From the NCBI GenBank assembly GCA_009699245.1, contig WLOQ01000001.1:62001-126000 (forward strand): a stretch of 64,000 nt of DNA, given 5' to 3'. Position 1 is the first letter of the stretch. Every line of letters starts with the position of its first letter. Shown piece after piece: positions 44,093 through 52,997 of this stretch. The notes below the pieces were generated by a model. That model saw nothing but the letters and a program-made list of their open reading frames with translations, had not been told where the DNA came from and did no database searches. Source of the stretch: Actinomycetota bacterium (GTDB taxonomy: Bacteria > Actinomycetota > Thermoleophilia > Solirubrobacterales > Solirubrobacteraceae). The position numbers were made by a program, and so were the translations under genes.

Positions 44093-46045
44093 CTAGATGC
44101 TCGCCCCACCGGATGACCCCGCAGTGGCCGCATCGGGCGAGTCCGTGGGGCCGGGATCGGCGAGCTTCGCGACGGCCGATGCCAGCGCGCCGGCGTCACC
44201 ATCCGCGGCGAGGCGCGCCACCACGTCGAACCAGGTGGACACCTCCTCCGGGTCGCGCAGGTCGCGCTCGGCGCGCAGGATCTTCTCCGCGGGCGTGGGC
44301 TGCGGACGCTCGTATGGGTTGAAGAGCTCCTCGTGGAGCTTCTCACCCGGACGACGACCGACAACCTCGATCGCGATGTCCTCATCGGGCGTCAGGCCGG
44401 ACAGCTCGATCATCGCGCGCGCCAGCTCGATGATCCGCACCGGCTCGCCCATGTCGAGGACGAGGATCTCGCCGCGCTCCGCGAGCGACCCCGCGCGGAT
44501 GATGAGCTGCACCGCCTCCGGGATCGTCATGAAATACCGCGTCATCCGCTCGTCCGTGACGGTCACCGGGCCGCCGAGGGCGATCTGCCGCCGGAAGATC
44601 GGCACGACCGACCCCGATGAGCCGAGCACGTTGCCGAACCGCACGCACGCGTACCGGGTCTGCGGGAAGCGGCCGGTCATCTCCTCGACGGCGTACTCGG
44701 CGAGCGCCTTCGACGCGCCCATCACCGTCGCGGGCGAGACCGCCTTGTCGGTCGAGACGAGGACGAACCGCCCGATCCCGAGCTCGCCGGCCAGCCGCGC
44801 CATGAGGCGCGTGCCGACCGCGTTGTTGCGGACCGCCTCGACGGGATTCACTTCCATGAGCCCGACGTGCTTGTACGCGGCGGCGTGGAAGATCACGGTC
44901 GGCCGGTACTGCGTCAGGACCTCGCGCATGCGCTCCCCCTCTTTGCAGTCCGCCAGCACGGCGTGGAGGACCGAGGGATGGACGTGGCGCTCGTCCTCGA
45001 GCTCGCGCTGGATCGTGAAGAGGTTGTCCTCGGCGTGATCGACGAGCACGAGGCGTCGCGGCGCCACGCGCGCGATCTGCCGTGCGAGCTCTGAGCCGAC
45101 CGAGCCCCCGGCGCCCGTGACGAGGACGACCTCGCCCGTGAGGTACGCGCCGACCCGGTCGAGCTCCATGCGCACCGGCTCGCGGCCGAGGACGTCCTCG
45201 ACTTGGACGTCGCGGACCTGCCGCGCGATCGCGCCGCCGCCCGCCTGGAGCAGCTCGAAGACGGTCGGCATGGTGCGCACCGGCACCCCCCGCGCACGCC
45301 CCGCGCGCACGACGCTGGCGCGCAGTGTGCCCGGCGCCGAGGGGATGGCGATGAGGATCTCGTCGGGCTCGGCCTCGTCGAGGATGCGCCCGAGGTGGGC
45401 GGTGTCGCCGAGGACCTTCACGCCGTCGATGCGCACGCGCTGCTTGAGCGGGTCGTCGTCGACGAACCCGACGGGGTTCATACGCAGCTCGGGGTTGCGC
45501 AGGAGCTCGCGCAGGAGGAGCCGGCCGCCGTCGCCGGCGCCGACGATCAGGACGCGGCGCGCGCCCGCGCGCGAGCGCAGGCCGCGGACCGGTCGCTCGC
45601 GCACGTTGTGGACGACGAAGCGCGCCCCACCGACGAAGGCCAGCGTGAGCAGGAAGAAGAGGGCGACGACGCCGGTGGGGATCGAGACGTTGACCTCACC
45701 CGTCGCGGAGGTCACCGTGACGGGCTTGGCGAGCGCCACGAAGCCCGCGACCGCGAGCGTCAGGATGATCGTCGCCTGGAGCAGGCCGAGGTAGTCGCGC
45801 TGGGTGACGTAGCGCCACTGCTTGTGCTCCGTGCGGAAGAGCGCGAAGACGAGCACCGCCAGCACCGCGATCCAGGGGAGCATCGTCGTGCGCAGGTCCG
45901 CGAACCGCTTGGGGACGCCTGCTCCCTGGTCGAAGCGCAGCCAGTACGCGAGCCACCAGGCCGCAGCGGCGAGCACGGCGGAGGCCGCGAGCTGCACGAG
46001 CGAGTGCCGATGCAGCGGGAGCACCGTGCGCAGACGTCGGCGCAT
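44093..46045 (-). CDS. NDP-sugar 4,6-dehydratase, WbpM/PglF/CapD large form
   Basis: The protein has 650 residues. Four N-terminal membrane helices are followed by a Rossmann-like domain (VLIVGAGDGGRLLLREL) and the catalytic SDR domain starting VVLVTGAGGSVGSELA near residue 307. In the active site the usual YxxxK reads VMGASK (Met442, Lys446), with STDK (431-434), which is the Ser-Met-Lys arrangement of WbpM/PglF enzymes. It turns UDP-GlcNAc into a 4-keto-6-deoxy sugar. The ATG at 46045 was chosen, since the upstream gene ends at 46056. With the DegT gene it suggests amino-sugar donor synthesis. Confidence 0.93.
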   Translation of the reverse strand: MRRRLRTVLPLHRHSLVQLAASAVLAAAAWWLAYWLRFDQGAGVPKRFADLRTTMLPWIAVLAVLVFALFRTEHKQWRYVTQRDYLGLLQATIILTLAVAGFVALAKPVTVTSATGEVNVSIPTGVVALFFLLTLAFVGGARFVVHNVRERPVRGLRSRAGARRVLIVGAGDGGRLLLRELLRNPELRMNPVGFVDDDPLKQRVRIDGVKVLGDTAHLGRILDEAEPDEILIAIPSAPGTLRASVVRAGRARGVPVRTMPTVFELLQAGGGAIARQVRDVQVEDVLGREPVRMELDRVGAYLTGEVVLVTGAGGSVGSELARQIARVAPRRLVLVDHAEDNLFTIQRELEDERHVHPSVLHAVLADCKEGERMREVLTQYRPTVIFHAAAYKHVGLMEVNPVEAVRNNAVGTRLMARLAGELGIGRFVLVSTDKAVSPATVMGASKALAEYAVEEMTGRFPQTRYACVRFGNVLGSSGSVVPIFRRQIALGGPVTVTDERMTRYFMTIPEAVQLIIRAGSLAERGEILVLDMGEPVRIIELARAMIELSGLTPDEDIAIEVVGRRPGEKLHEELFNPYERPQPTPAEKILRAERDLRDPEEVSTWFDVVARLAADGDAGALASAVAKLADPGPTDSPDAATAGSSGGASI

Positions 46046-46055
46046 CAGCGTCAGT

Positions 46056-47093
46056 CTAGCCCGCAGCAGCGGGCGATTCCGCCGTCGCCAGCGGGCTTGT
46101 GAGGAGGCCGACGAGCACGTCGGGGTCCCGGCGGATCCGGCCGCCGGTCGCGGCGCTGCGGGCCTCTGGGTCGCGGCGCTCGAAGACGACATCCTCGGCG
46201 CGCTCGAGACGGCGCATCCGACCCTCGGCGATCAGCCGCTCGTCGACGGCGCCCATGCGCCCCTCGAAGGTCGTCCAGACGGGGGTCCCGAGCGCCACGG
46301 CCTCGCGGTTCATCGTGCCGCCGGCGCTCACGACGACGTCGGCGAGGCCGATCAGGGACGGCGCGTCGATCGCGCGCTCGGGGATGACGAGCCCGCCCAT
46401 CGCGCTGAGCGCCGAGCGCTGCTCCGGCGTGCGCGGGAGGACCACGACCTGGCCGCGATCGCGCAGGCGCGTGAGCACGCTGCCGAAGAGGTCGTTCTCG
46501 AAGCGGTGGTAGAGCGCCACCTCCGGGGGTGTGCGAACGACCGCGAGCGGCGCCGCCGGATCGAGGGCGAGCTCGTCGAGCACCGCCGGATCGGGCTCGA
46601 AGTCGGCGAGGTAGTACTCCTCCTTGAGGCCCGCGTACGGCCGCAGCTTGCGGCGGGCGCCGTAGCGATCGAGGCGCTCCGGCGGAATCGCGTCCGGGAC
46701 GACGACCGCCTGCGCCAGGCGGCAGTTCACGTTGTGCTGGACCGTCGCGAACTCGTAGTCGAACATCGTCGCGCTCGGGATGCGCAGCAGGCGCGCCGCC
46801 ACCGTCACGTCGTTCGACCCGTGTCCGAACGCGAGATCGAAGCGCCGCGGGCGCGCCCAGCGCGTCAGCGCGCCGGAGCGAGAGGCGAGGCCGACGGCCT
46901 TCGCCCCGAGGCGCCCGCCGCGATGATGGCCGACGACCGTCGCGTCGATCCCGTGGCGCGCGCAGAGCTCGACCGTCTGCGCGAAGTCGCGCGCCGTCAC
47001 CTCGACCTCTGCGCCCTGCGCGATGAGCCGCTCGATCACGGGCCGCAGCACGAGGACATGCGGGCTGTTCGTGAGGTCGACCCAGACGCGCAT
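46056..47093 (-). CDS. DUF354-family protein, GT-B-like
   Basis: The protein has 345 residues. The start MRVWVDLTNSPHVLVLRPVI is the DUF354 signature, and AFGHGSNDVTVAARLLRIPS and LADVVVSAGGTMNREAVALG (a UDP-GlcNAc 2-epimerase/MurG-like GGT motif) support a GT-B fold. Members occur in glycan loci, and the function is not well established. The start overlaps the DegT aminotransferase stop (TGATG). Confidence 0.85.
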   Translation of the reverse strand: MRVWVDLTNSPHVLVLRPVIERLIAQGAEVEVTARDFAQTVELCARHGIDATVVGHHRGGRLGAKAVGLASRSGALTRWARPRRFDLAFGHGSNDVTVAARLLRIPSATMFDYEFATVQHNVNCRLAQAVVVPDAIPPERLDRYGARRKLRPYAGLKEEYYLADFEPDPAVLDELALDPAAPLAVVRTPPEVALYHRFENDLFGSVLTRLRDRGQVVVLPRTPEQRSALSAMGGLVIPERAIDAPSLIGLADVVVSAGGTMNREAVALGTPVWTTFEGRMGAVDERLIAEGRMRRLERAEDVVFERRDPEARSAATGGRIRRDPDVLVGLLTSPLATAESPAAAG

Positions 47094-48178
47094 CAGATCG
47101 CGGCGTCGCGAACCGCCTCAGTCACCTCGACGACCTGCTCCCAGGTCGTCGCGGCGCTGATCGGCAGCGCGAGGTGCGTGCGGGCGGCCTCGTCGGTCCC
47201 GGGCAGTTCGCCGGAGATCGAGATGCCCTGCATGGCCCGCTGGCGGTGCGCGGGCGTGCGGTAGTAGTCGCGGGCCTCGACCCCCCGCTGCGTGAGCGCG
47301 TCACGCAGCTCATCGGGGCGGTCGTGGCGCACGACGAAGACATGCCAGGCCGGCTCGGAGCCCGCCGTGGCGACCGGAAGTCGGCAGTACTCGTCGAGGC
47401 CCGCCTCCGCATACCACCGGCCGACGAGTCGCCGGTGGGCCGCCCAGTGCGGCAGCTCGGGGAGCATCACGCGCAGCACGGCCGCCTGGAGCTCGTCGAG
47501 CCGGCTGTTCCAACCGACCTCCTCGAAGCCGGCAGGGCCCCGCGAGCCGTGGGCGCGCAGCAGCCGCACGCGGTCGGCGAGCTGCGCGTCGGAGGTCGTC
47601 ACGGCGCCGCCGTCCCCGAAGCAGCCGAGGTTCTTGGACGGGTAGAAGGAGAAGGTCGCAATCGTCCCCAGCGCGCCGGGCCGTCCGTCCGGGCCGATGC
47701 TGCCCGCCGCCTGTGCGGTGTCCTCCACCACGGGCACGCCGAGCGCCTCGATCTCGCGCACCGGGGCGACGTTCCCGAAGAGGTGCACGACGACGACGGC
47801 CTTCGTCCGCGGCGTCATGACCGCCTTCACCGTCTCCGGCGTGGCGAGGAACGTCTCGGGATCGATGTCGCAGAAGACCGGGGTCGCACCCGTCGGCGGG
47901 ATTGCGCCCGCGCTCGCGAAGAACGTGAAGGACGGCACGATGACCTCGTCGCCCGGGCCGACGCCGAGCGCGCGCAGCGCGATGGTGAGCGCGTCCGTCC
48001 CGTTGGCGACGCCGACCGCCTCGGTGGTGCCGATCGCCGCGGCGAACTCGCGCTCGAAGGCTTCGACGTTCGGGCCGAGAATGAAGCGCCCGTCATCCAG
48101 GACGCCGCGGACCGCCGCGTCGAGACGCTCGCGCAGCGGCGCGAGCGGAGTCAGCGGGTCGAAGAGCGGCACGGTCAT
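47093..48178 (-). CDS. DegT/DnrJ/EryC1/StrS family sugar aminotransferase
   Basis: The protein has 361 residues. PLP-dependent: VANGTDALTIALRALGVGPG, then VPSFTFFASA, DTAQAAGS and the Schiff-base lysine in SFYPSKNLGCFGDGG. It transfers an amino group to a keto sugar nucleotide. With the dehydratase two genes downstream and the initiating phosphotransferase it would form a PglF-PglE-PglC-like route to a lipid-linked amino sugar; the acetyltransferase of that route is not seen here. The ATG at 48178 was preferred to one at 48190. It is the first gene of the eight-gene operon. Confidence 0.94.
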   Translation of the reverse strand: MTVPLFDPLTPLAPLRERLDAAVRGVLDDGRFILGPNVEAFEREFAAAIGTTEAVGVANGTDALTIALRALGVGPGDEVIVPSFTFFASAGAIPPTGATPVFCDIDPETFLATPETVKAVMTPRTKAVVVVHLFGNVAPVREIEALGVPVVEDTAQAAGSIGPDGRPGALGTIATFSFYPSKNLGCFGDGGAVTTSDAQLADRVRLLRAHGSRGPAGFEEVGWNSRLDELQAAVLRVMLPELPHWAAHRRLVGRWYAEAGLDEYCRLPVATAGSEPAWHVFVVRHDRPDELRDALTQRGVEARDYYRTPAHRQRAMQGISISGELPGTDEAARTHLALPISAATTWEQVVEVTEAVRDAAI

Positions 48179-48207
48179 GGTCGGGCACAACGGTACCCTC
48201 CTCAGCC

Positions 48208-48870
48208 GTGCCGTTCTCCGCCGTCCTCATCCTCGCCTCGGTGACCGACAAGCTGACCGAATGGGTCACGACGGTCGTGGGCGATCTCGGTCTCGCCGGG
48301 ATCTTCCTGCTCATGACGCTTGAGAGCATGTGCATCCCGATCCCGTCGGAGCCGACGATGCTGTTCGCGGGCTTCAACGTGAGCGAGGGGAAGTACTCGC
48401 TCTTCGCCGTGGTGTCGGTCGCGGTGGCAGCGAACCTCGTCGGGTCGTGGATCGCGTACGGCGTCGGGCGGTTCGGGCGGATCGAGCTCATCGAACAGCA
48501 CGGCAAGTGGCTGCACATCAAGCCGTCGCACATCGAGTGGGCCGACCGCTGGTTCGCGCGCTACGGCGACGCTGCGGTGTTCTTCAGCCGGATGCTCCCG
48601 ATCATCCGGACCTTCATCTCCCTGCCTGCGGGCGTCGCGCGCATGCCCTTCTGGCGGTTCACGCTCTTCACGCTGCTCGGGTGCATCCCGTGGATGCTCG
48701 GGCTGACGCTCGCCGGCAAGGCCGCCGCGGACAACTGGGACAACATCCGCGACAAGCTCCACTACATCGACTACGCCGTGCTGGTGCTCATCGTCGTCGG
48801 GATCGTTTGGCTCGTCGTGCGCTGGGTGCGCGGGCGCCGCGGACCGGCCGCCGATGCGCCCGCCGGCTGA
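48208..48870 (+). CDS. DedA family membrane protein
   Basis: The protein has 220 residues with four to five hydrophobic stretches. The GIFLLMTLESMCIPIPSEP motif, then AYGVGRFGR and the FSRMLPIIRTFISLPAGVARM stretch with conserved Arg residues, are DedA hallmarks. Some DedA proteins are now known to return undecaprenyl phosphate across the membrane. It starts with GTG, and its end overlaps uppP, so recycling of the lipid carrier is the likely joint role. It is divergent from the DegT gene by 29 bases. Confidence 0.9.
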   Translation: MPFSAVLILASVTDKLTEWVTTVVGDLGLAGIFLLMTLESMCIPIPSEPTMLFAGFNVSEGKYSLFAVVSVAVAANLVGSWIAYGVGRFGRIELIEQHGKWLHIKPSHIEWADRWFARYGDAAVFFSRMLPIIRTFISLPAGVARMPFWRFTLFTLLGCIPWMLGLTLAGKAAADNWDNIRDKLHYIDYAVLVLIVVGIVWLVVRWVRGRRGPAADAPAG

Positions 48871-49669
48871 CGCACTCCCCGTCCGGCACGCGCTGGCGCT
48901 GGGGCTGCTCCACGGGCCCGCCGAACTCCTGCCGATCTCGTCGTCCGGGCACACGACGCTCGTGCCCTGGCTGCTGGGCTGGCCGTACCCCCAGCTTGAT
49001 GGCGAGCTGCGCAAGTCGTTCGAGGTGGCGCTCCACGCGGGAACCGCGCTCGGTCTGCTCCTCGCCCTGCGCGGCGAGGTCGGGGAGGCGACGCGCGCGC
49101 TCGACCGCCGGCGCCTGACACTGCTCGTCGGATCGTTCCTCCCTCCGGCGATCGCCGGACTCGCAGGCGAGCGCGTCATCGAGCAGCGGCTGGGGACGCC
49201 GCGCACGATCGCGCTCGGCCTCGCCGCGGGCGGCGCGATCATGGCGCTGGCCGATGCGGTCGGGCCGCGCACCCGCATGCGGGACGAGGCCGGGGCGGTC
49301 GATGCGCTCGCGCTCGGCCTCGCGCAGGCGGGCGCGCTGATCCCGGGCCTCTCGCGCGGCGGGATGACGCTCGCCGCGGGGCGCCTGCGGGGGTTCACGC
49401 GCCCGGAGGCGAGTGCCCTCTCGCGGCACGTCGCACTCCCGGTGATCGCGGGCGCGAGCGTCCTCAAGGGCGTGCGCCTCGCGCGGCGCGGACTGCCGCC
49501 GGGAATGGGTGGACGGCTCGCGCTGGGGGCGGGCGCCTCGTTCGTCTCGACGCTCGCCGCCGCGCGGTTCGTGCCGGTCGAGCGCGTCGGTGCGCTCTGG
49601 CCGTACGCGGCATACCGCGGCGCGCTCGCGACCGTGACGCTCGCGCGTCTGCGAGGATCGCGGCCGTGA
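48854..49669 (+). CDS. uppP: Undecaprenyl-diphosphatase (UppP/BacA)
   Basis: The protein has 271 residues. The active-site motif LLHGPAELLPISSSGHTTL (about 18-36) replaces the first E with a Pro-Ala-Glu arrangement of the usual EFLPISSSGH, and PGLSRGGMTL (about 162-171) is the second conserved motif, RSG reading RGG. The enzyme dephosphorylates undecaprenyl diphosphate to renew the lipid carrier. The start at 48854 overlaps the DedA gene by 17 bases; the stop overlaps purM (GTGA). Confidence 0.9.
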   Translation: MRPPADALPVRHALALGLLHGPAELLPISSSGHTTLVPWLLGWPYPQLDGELRKSFEVALHAGTALGLLLALRGEVGEATRALDRRRLTLLVGSFLPPAIAGLAGERVIEQRLGTPRTIALGLAAGGAIMALADAVGPRTRMRDEAGAVDALALGLAQAGALIPGLSRGGMTLAAGRLRGFTRPEASALSRHVALPVIAGASVLKGVRLARRGLPPGMGGRLALGAGASFVSTLAAARFVPVERVGALWPYAAYRGALATVTLARLRGSRP

Positions 49670-50718
49670 GCGAGGCGTACGCAGCAGCGGGAGTGGACAC
49701 CGACCAGGCCGACAGCGCGGTCGCGGCGATCGTTGGCGCGCTGCGCACGATCGAGACCGGCGCGCCGTCGCGCGTCGTCGATCTGCCGGGCCACTATGCG
49801 AGCGTCCTGCGCGTCGCGGGCAACCTCGGGATCGCGATCGCGACCGACGGCGTCGGCTCCAAGATCGTCCTCGCCGAGCAGACCGGTCGCCTGGACACCG
49901 TCGGCATCGACTGCATCGCGATGAACGTCAACGACCTCGTCTGTGTCGGCGCGGAGCCGATCGCGATGGTCGACTACCTCGCGGTCGAGCAGAGCGATCC
50001 CGAGGCACTGGGCGCGATCGCGCGCGGCCTCGCCGCCGGCGCATCCGACGCCGGCATCGAGATTCCGGGCGGCGAGCTCGCCGTCCTCCCCGAGCTCATC
50101 CGCGGCCACCCGTCACCGGGCGGCTTCGACCTCTGCGGCACCGCGATCGGCACGGTGGCGCTCGACGCGATCATCACCGGCGCCGACATCGCACCAGGCG
50201 ACGCGCTCATCGGCGTGCCCTCGAGCGGACTCCACTCGAATGGCTACACGCTCGCGCGTCGCGTGCTCATCGACAACGGGCCGGGCCTCGACGCGACCCC
50301 GCCCGAGCTCGGTGGCCGGTCCATCGCCGACGCGCTCCTCGAGCCGACCGTCATCTACGTCCGCGCGGCCCTCGACCTGCTGCGCTCCGGTGTGCCGGTC
50401 CACGGCCTGTCGCACATCACCGGCGGCGGCTTGAAGAACCTCCTGCGCCTGGGCACAGGCGTCGGCTATGCGATCGAGCAGCCGCTCGACATCCCGCCGA
50501 TCTGCGCGCTCGTCGGCAGCATCGGCGGCATCTCCGATGCGGAGATGTGGGAGGTCTTCAACATGGGCTGCGGCCTCGTCGCGGTCGTGCCCGAAGCGCA
50601 GGCCGACGAGACGGCCGCGATCCTCGCGGCGCGGCATCCGGGCACGCGGCGCATCGGCACCGTCACGGACCGAGCCGGCGTGACGAGCGCGCCCGGCGGC
50701 ATCACGCTCACCGCCTAG
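49666..50718 (+). CDS. purM: Phosphoribosylformylglycinamidine cyclo-ligase (PurM)
   Basis: The protein has 350 residues. ATDGVGSKIVLAEQTG (the DGVGTK-type motif) and MNVNDLVCVGAEPIAMVDYL form the ATP-binding core, and SSGLHSNGYTLAR and HITGGGLKNLLRLG are typical of PurM. It closes the imidazole ring to make AIR, the substrate of the PurK encoded about 45 kb away. The GTG at 49666 overlaps the uppP stop. The 3' stop overlaps the convergent DsbA-like gene in CTAG. Confidence 0.96.
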   Translation: MSEAYAAAGVDTDQADSAVAAIVGALRTIETGAPSRVVDLPGHYASVLRVAGNLGIAIATDGVGSKIVLAEQTGRLDTVGIDCIAMNVNDLVCVGAEPIAMVDYLAVEQSDPEALGAIARGLAAGASDAGIEIPGGELAVLPELIRGHPSPGGFDLCGTAIGTVALDAIITGADIAPGDALIGVPSSGLHSNGYTLARRVLIDNGPGLDATPPELGGRSIADALLEPTVIYVRAALDLLRSGVPVHGLSHITGGGLKNLLRLGTGVGYAIEQPLDIPPICALVGSIGGISDAEMWEVFNMGCGLVAVVPEAQADETAAILAARHPGTRRIGTVTDRAGVTSAPGGITLTA

Positions 50719-51473
50719 GCGGTGCGCCAGACGTCAGCCGCGAGCACGCGCTCGGGCAGCACGCGCCACTCGCCGGCGAGGCGCCACAGCTCCATCGCCG
50801 CCCGCGCCGCAGGCAGCCCGCAGACGGCGGCGAGCTCGGCCACCGACGCCCGGCCCAGCAGAGCGACCGCCTCCTCCACCCCCGGCTCCGCGGCCCACGA
50901 CGGCTCGGCGCCCGCGGCGAGCAGCGCGTCGCGCAGGGCATCGGGCGCCACGGGTGCCCCGCCGACGAGGAAGAGCGGTCCGGGCTGCGCGACGTGTGGC
51001 GCGACGCGCTCGAGGTCGGCGCCGAACGCCTCGACCGTCGCGCTCGAACGCAGGTCGATCGCGAGGCGCGCCGCGTCGAGGCCGGGCAGGGTGCGTGCCG
51101 CCGCGAGGAGGCCGTCGGCCGTGTCCAGGGGCGCGCCGTCGAGGAAGAACCCCTCGCGCAGGCAGCGCAGAAGCTCGCCATCCCGCCCCTGCTCGCCGGC
51201 GGCCTTCACCGCGAGGCAGGCGGGGTTCGTCGACGCCGGCGGGCGTTCGAGCCAGAGCCGCGGGTCGACCGGCATGCCGCTCGCCGCGCTCGCTTCGAGC
51301 GCCTCCCGGGCCACTGCCGGGCCGTCCGCGGGCGTGCGCGCGAGGCCCCGCATCACGTAGGTGAAGCGGACCGCCGCGCCGAATTCCAGGGCGATGCGCC
51401 GCACCTGCGGTTCCGCCGCCCAGGACCAGGGGCAGGCCGGATCGGTGAGGTACGCGACTTCCACGCCGGACAC
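50715..51473 (-). CDS. DsbA-family thioredoxin-fold protein (FrnE/SpxH-like) with a single active-site cysteine
   Basis: The protein has about 252 residues. VAYLTDPACPWSWAAEPQVRR near the N-terminus is the thioredoxin-fold start of DsbA-type oxidoreductases, with a helical insert after it. The expected CxxC reads CPWS (Cys14 to Ser17), so it can form mixed disulfides but not cycle alone. GTG at 51473 or 51464 fits the start; longer frames upstream run antisense to the kinase gene. It has no signal peptide and should be cytosolic. The role may be redox or adaptor; SpxH-type adaptors are one option. Confidence 0.78.
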   Translation of the reverse strand: MSGVEVAYLTDPACPWSWAAEPQVRRIALEFGAAVRFTYVMRGLARTPADGPAVAREALEASAASGMPVDPRLWLERPPASTNPACLAVKAAGEQGRDGELLRCLREGFFLDGAPLDTADGLLAAARTLPGLDAARLAIDLRSSATVEAFGADLERVAPHVAQPGPLFLVGGAPVAPDALRDALLAAGAEPSWAAEPGVEEAVALLGRASVAELAAVCGLPAARAAMELWRLAGEWRVLPERVLAADVWRTA

Positions 51474-51491
51474 ACGACCACAATACGACCC

Positions 51492-52988
51492 ATGACCGCG
51501 ACCGCGGGCACCCTCCTCGACGGCCGGTACCGGCTCGACACGCCCATCGGGCGCGGTGGGATGTCCACGGTCTGGCGCGCCTTCGACACGACGCTCGAGC
51601 GCGACGTGGCGCTGAAATTGCTCCACCGTGACGTCGCGCGGGACGGCGACCACCTCGAGCGCTTTCGTCGCGAGGCGAAGGCCGTCGCGAAGGTCTCATC
51701 GCGGTACGTCGTCGGCGTGATCGACGCCGGCGAGGAGGACGGGACGCCCTACATCGTCCTCGAGTATGTGGAGGGCGAGACCCTCAAGGACCGCATCCGC
51801 CGGCTCGGGCGCCTCGAGGTCGCCGAGGCGGTCGCCTATGCGATCGAGATCGCGCGTGGGCTCCAGGCCGCGCACGACCAGGGCATCGTCCACCGGGATG
51901 TGAAGCCGCAGAACGTCCTCCTCGACGAGGAGGGCGCCGCGCGCGTGACCGATTTCGGGATCGCGCGCTCGCTCACCGATGAGGGCCTCACAGCGGATGG
52001 GCGCGTCCTCGGCACCACCGACTACGTCAGTCCCGAGCAGGCGCTCGGACACCCGGTGACGCCCCAGTCGGACGTCTACTCGCTCGGCGTCGTGCTCTTC
52101 GAGATGCTCACCGGCGACGTCCCGTTCCACGCGGAGAGCCAGGTCGCGGTCGCGATGCACCACGTCCGCGATGAGCTGCCCGACGTCCAGTCACGGCGGC
52201 CCGAGGTCTCGAGCGCCCTCGCCGGCATCCTCGATCACGCGACCGCGAAGGACCTCACGCTGCGCTACCGCGACACCGCGACGCTCGCCGAGGACCTCGA
52301 GGAGGCGCTCGCCATCGAGACGGCGCGCAGCGGCCATCTGACCGGCGAGGCGACGACGGTGTTTCAGTCGCTCCCCGCGCAGACGCGGCGCCGGGTGCCG
52401 GGCCAGGTCCAGCACCCCTGGCGCTGGCTCGCCGGCATCGCCGCCATCGCCGTGGTCGTCGTCGCCCTCTTCGCCATCCTCGCCGGCCGCGCCGAGCGCG
52501 GCACCGGCACGAGCGGGGCTACCCGCGCGGCGGACCTCACCCCCGTCTCGCTCGGCCAGGATCGCGCGCGCGACTACGACCCGTTCGGCGACCAGACGGA
52601 GCACCCGCGCGCCGCCGGGTTCGTGCTCGACCGCGATCCGACGACGGCGTGGGACACCGAGACCTACGGCGGGGGCGAGCTCGCCAAGCCGGGCGTCGGC
52701 ATCGTGATCGACGCGAAGCCCTCGGTCGCTGCGCAGCTGATCGAGATCCGCACGTCCACCCCCGGGTGGAGCGGCGCCGTGTACGCCGCGCAGGGCGCAT
52801 CCACAGCTCCGGCGACGTTCAACGACCCCGCCTGGCGGCGCGTCGGGACGGTGTCCTCCGCCGTCGCGCGGACGAGCGTGCCGCTCGACACCGGCGGCTC
52901 GCGGGCGCGGTGGTACCTCGTCTGGATCACGGCCCTGGCCCCCGGTCAGGAGCAGGCGCGGATCAGCGAGCTGTACCTCTACCGCTAG
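51492..52988 (+). CDS. Ser/Thr protein kinase with an extracellular MviN-like carbohydrate-binding domain
   Basis: The protein has 498 residues. The kinase core has the Gly loop (IGRGGMSTVW, 19-28), Lys42 in VALKLL, HRDVKPQN (135-142), DFG (154-156) and TTDYVSPEQ (175-183), so catalysis should be intact. A transmembrane helix spans about 311-332. Residues 363-498 (DPFGDQTEHPRAAGFVLD onward) form a discoidin-like domain that resembles the C-terminus of mycobacterial MviN. In MviN the kinase domain is a pseudokinase that binds FhaA. The kinase probably senses wall carbohydrate outside. It is convergent with ddl. Confidence 0.92.
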   Translation: MTATAGTLLDGRYRLDTPIGRGGMSTVWRAFDTTLERDVALKLLHRDVARDGDHLERFRREAKAVAKVSSRYVVGVIDAGEEDGTPYIVLEYVEGETLKDRIRRLGRLEVAEAVAYAIEIARGLQAAHDQGIVHRDVKPQNVLLDEEGAARVTDFGIARSLTDEGLTADGRVLGTTDYVSPEQALGHPVTPQSDVYSLGVVLFEMLTGDVPFHAESQVAVAMHHVRDELPDVQSRRPEVSSALAGILDHATAKDLTLRYRDTATLAEDLEEALAIETARSGHLTGEATTVFQSLPAQTRRRVPGQVQHPWRWLAGIAAIAVVVVALFAILAGRAERGTGTSGATRAADLTPVSLGQDRARDYDPFGDQTEHPRAAGFVLDRDPTTAWDTETYGGGELAKPGVGIVIDAKPSVAAQLIEIRTSTPGWSGAVYAAQGASTAPATFNDPAWRRVGTVSSAVARTSVPLDTGGSRARWYLVWITALAPGQEQARISELYLYR

Positions 52989-52997
52989 GCCCGCGGC

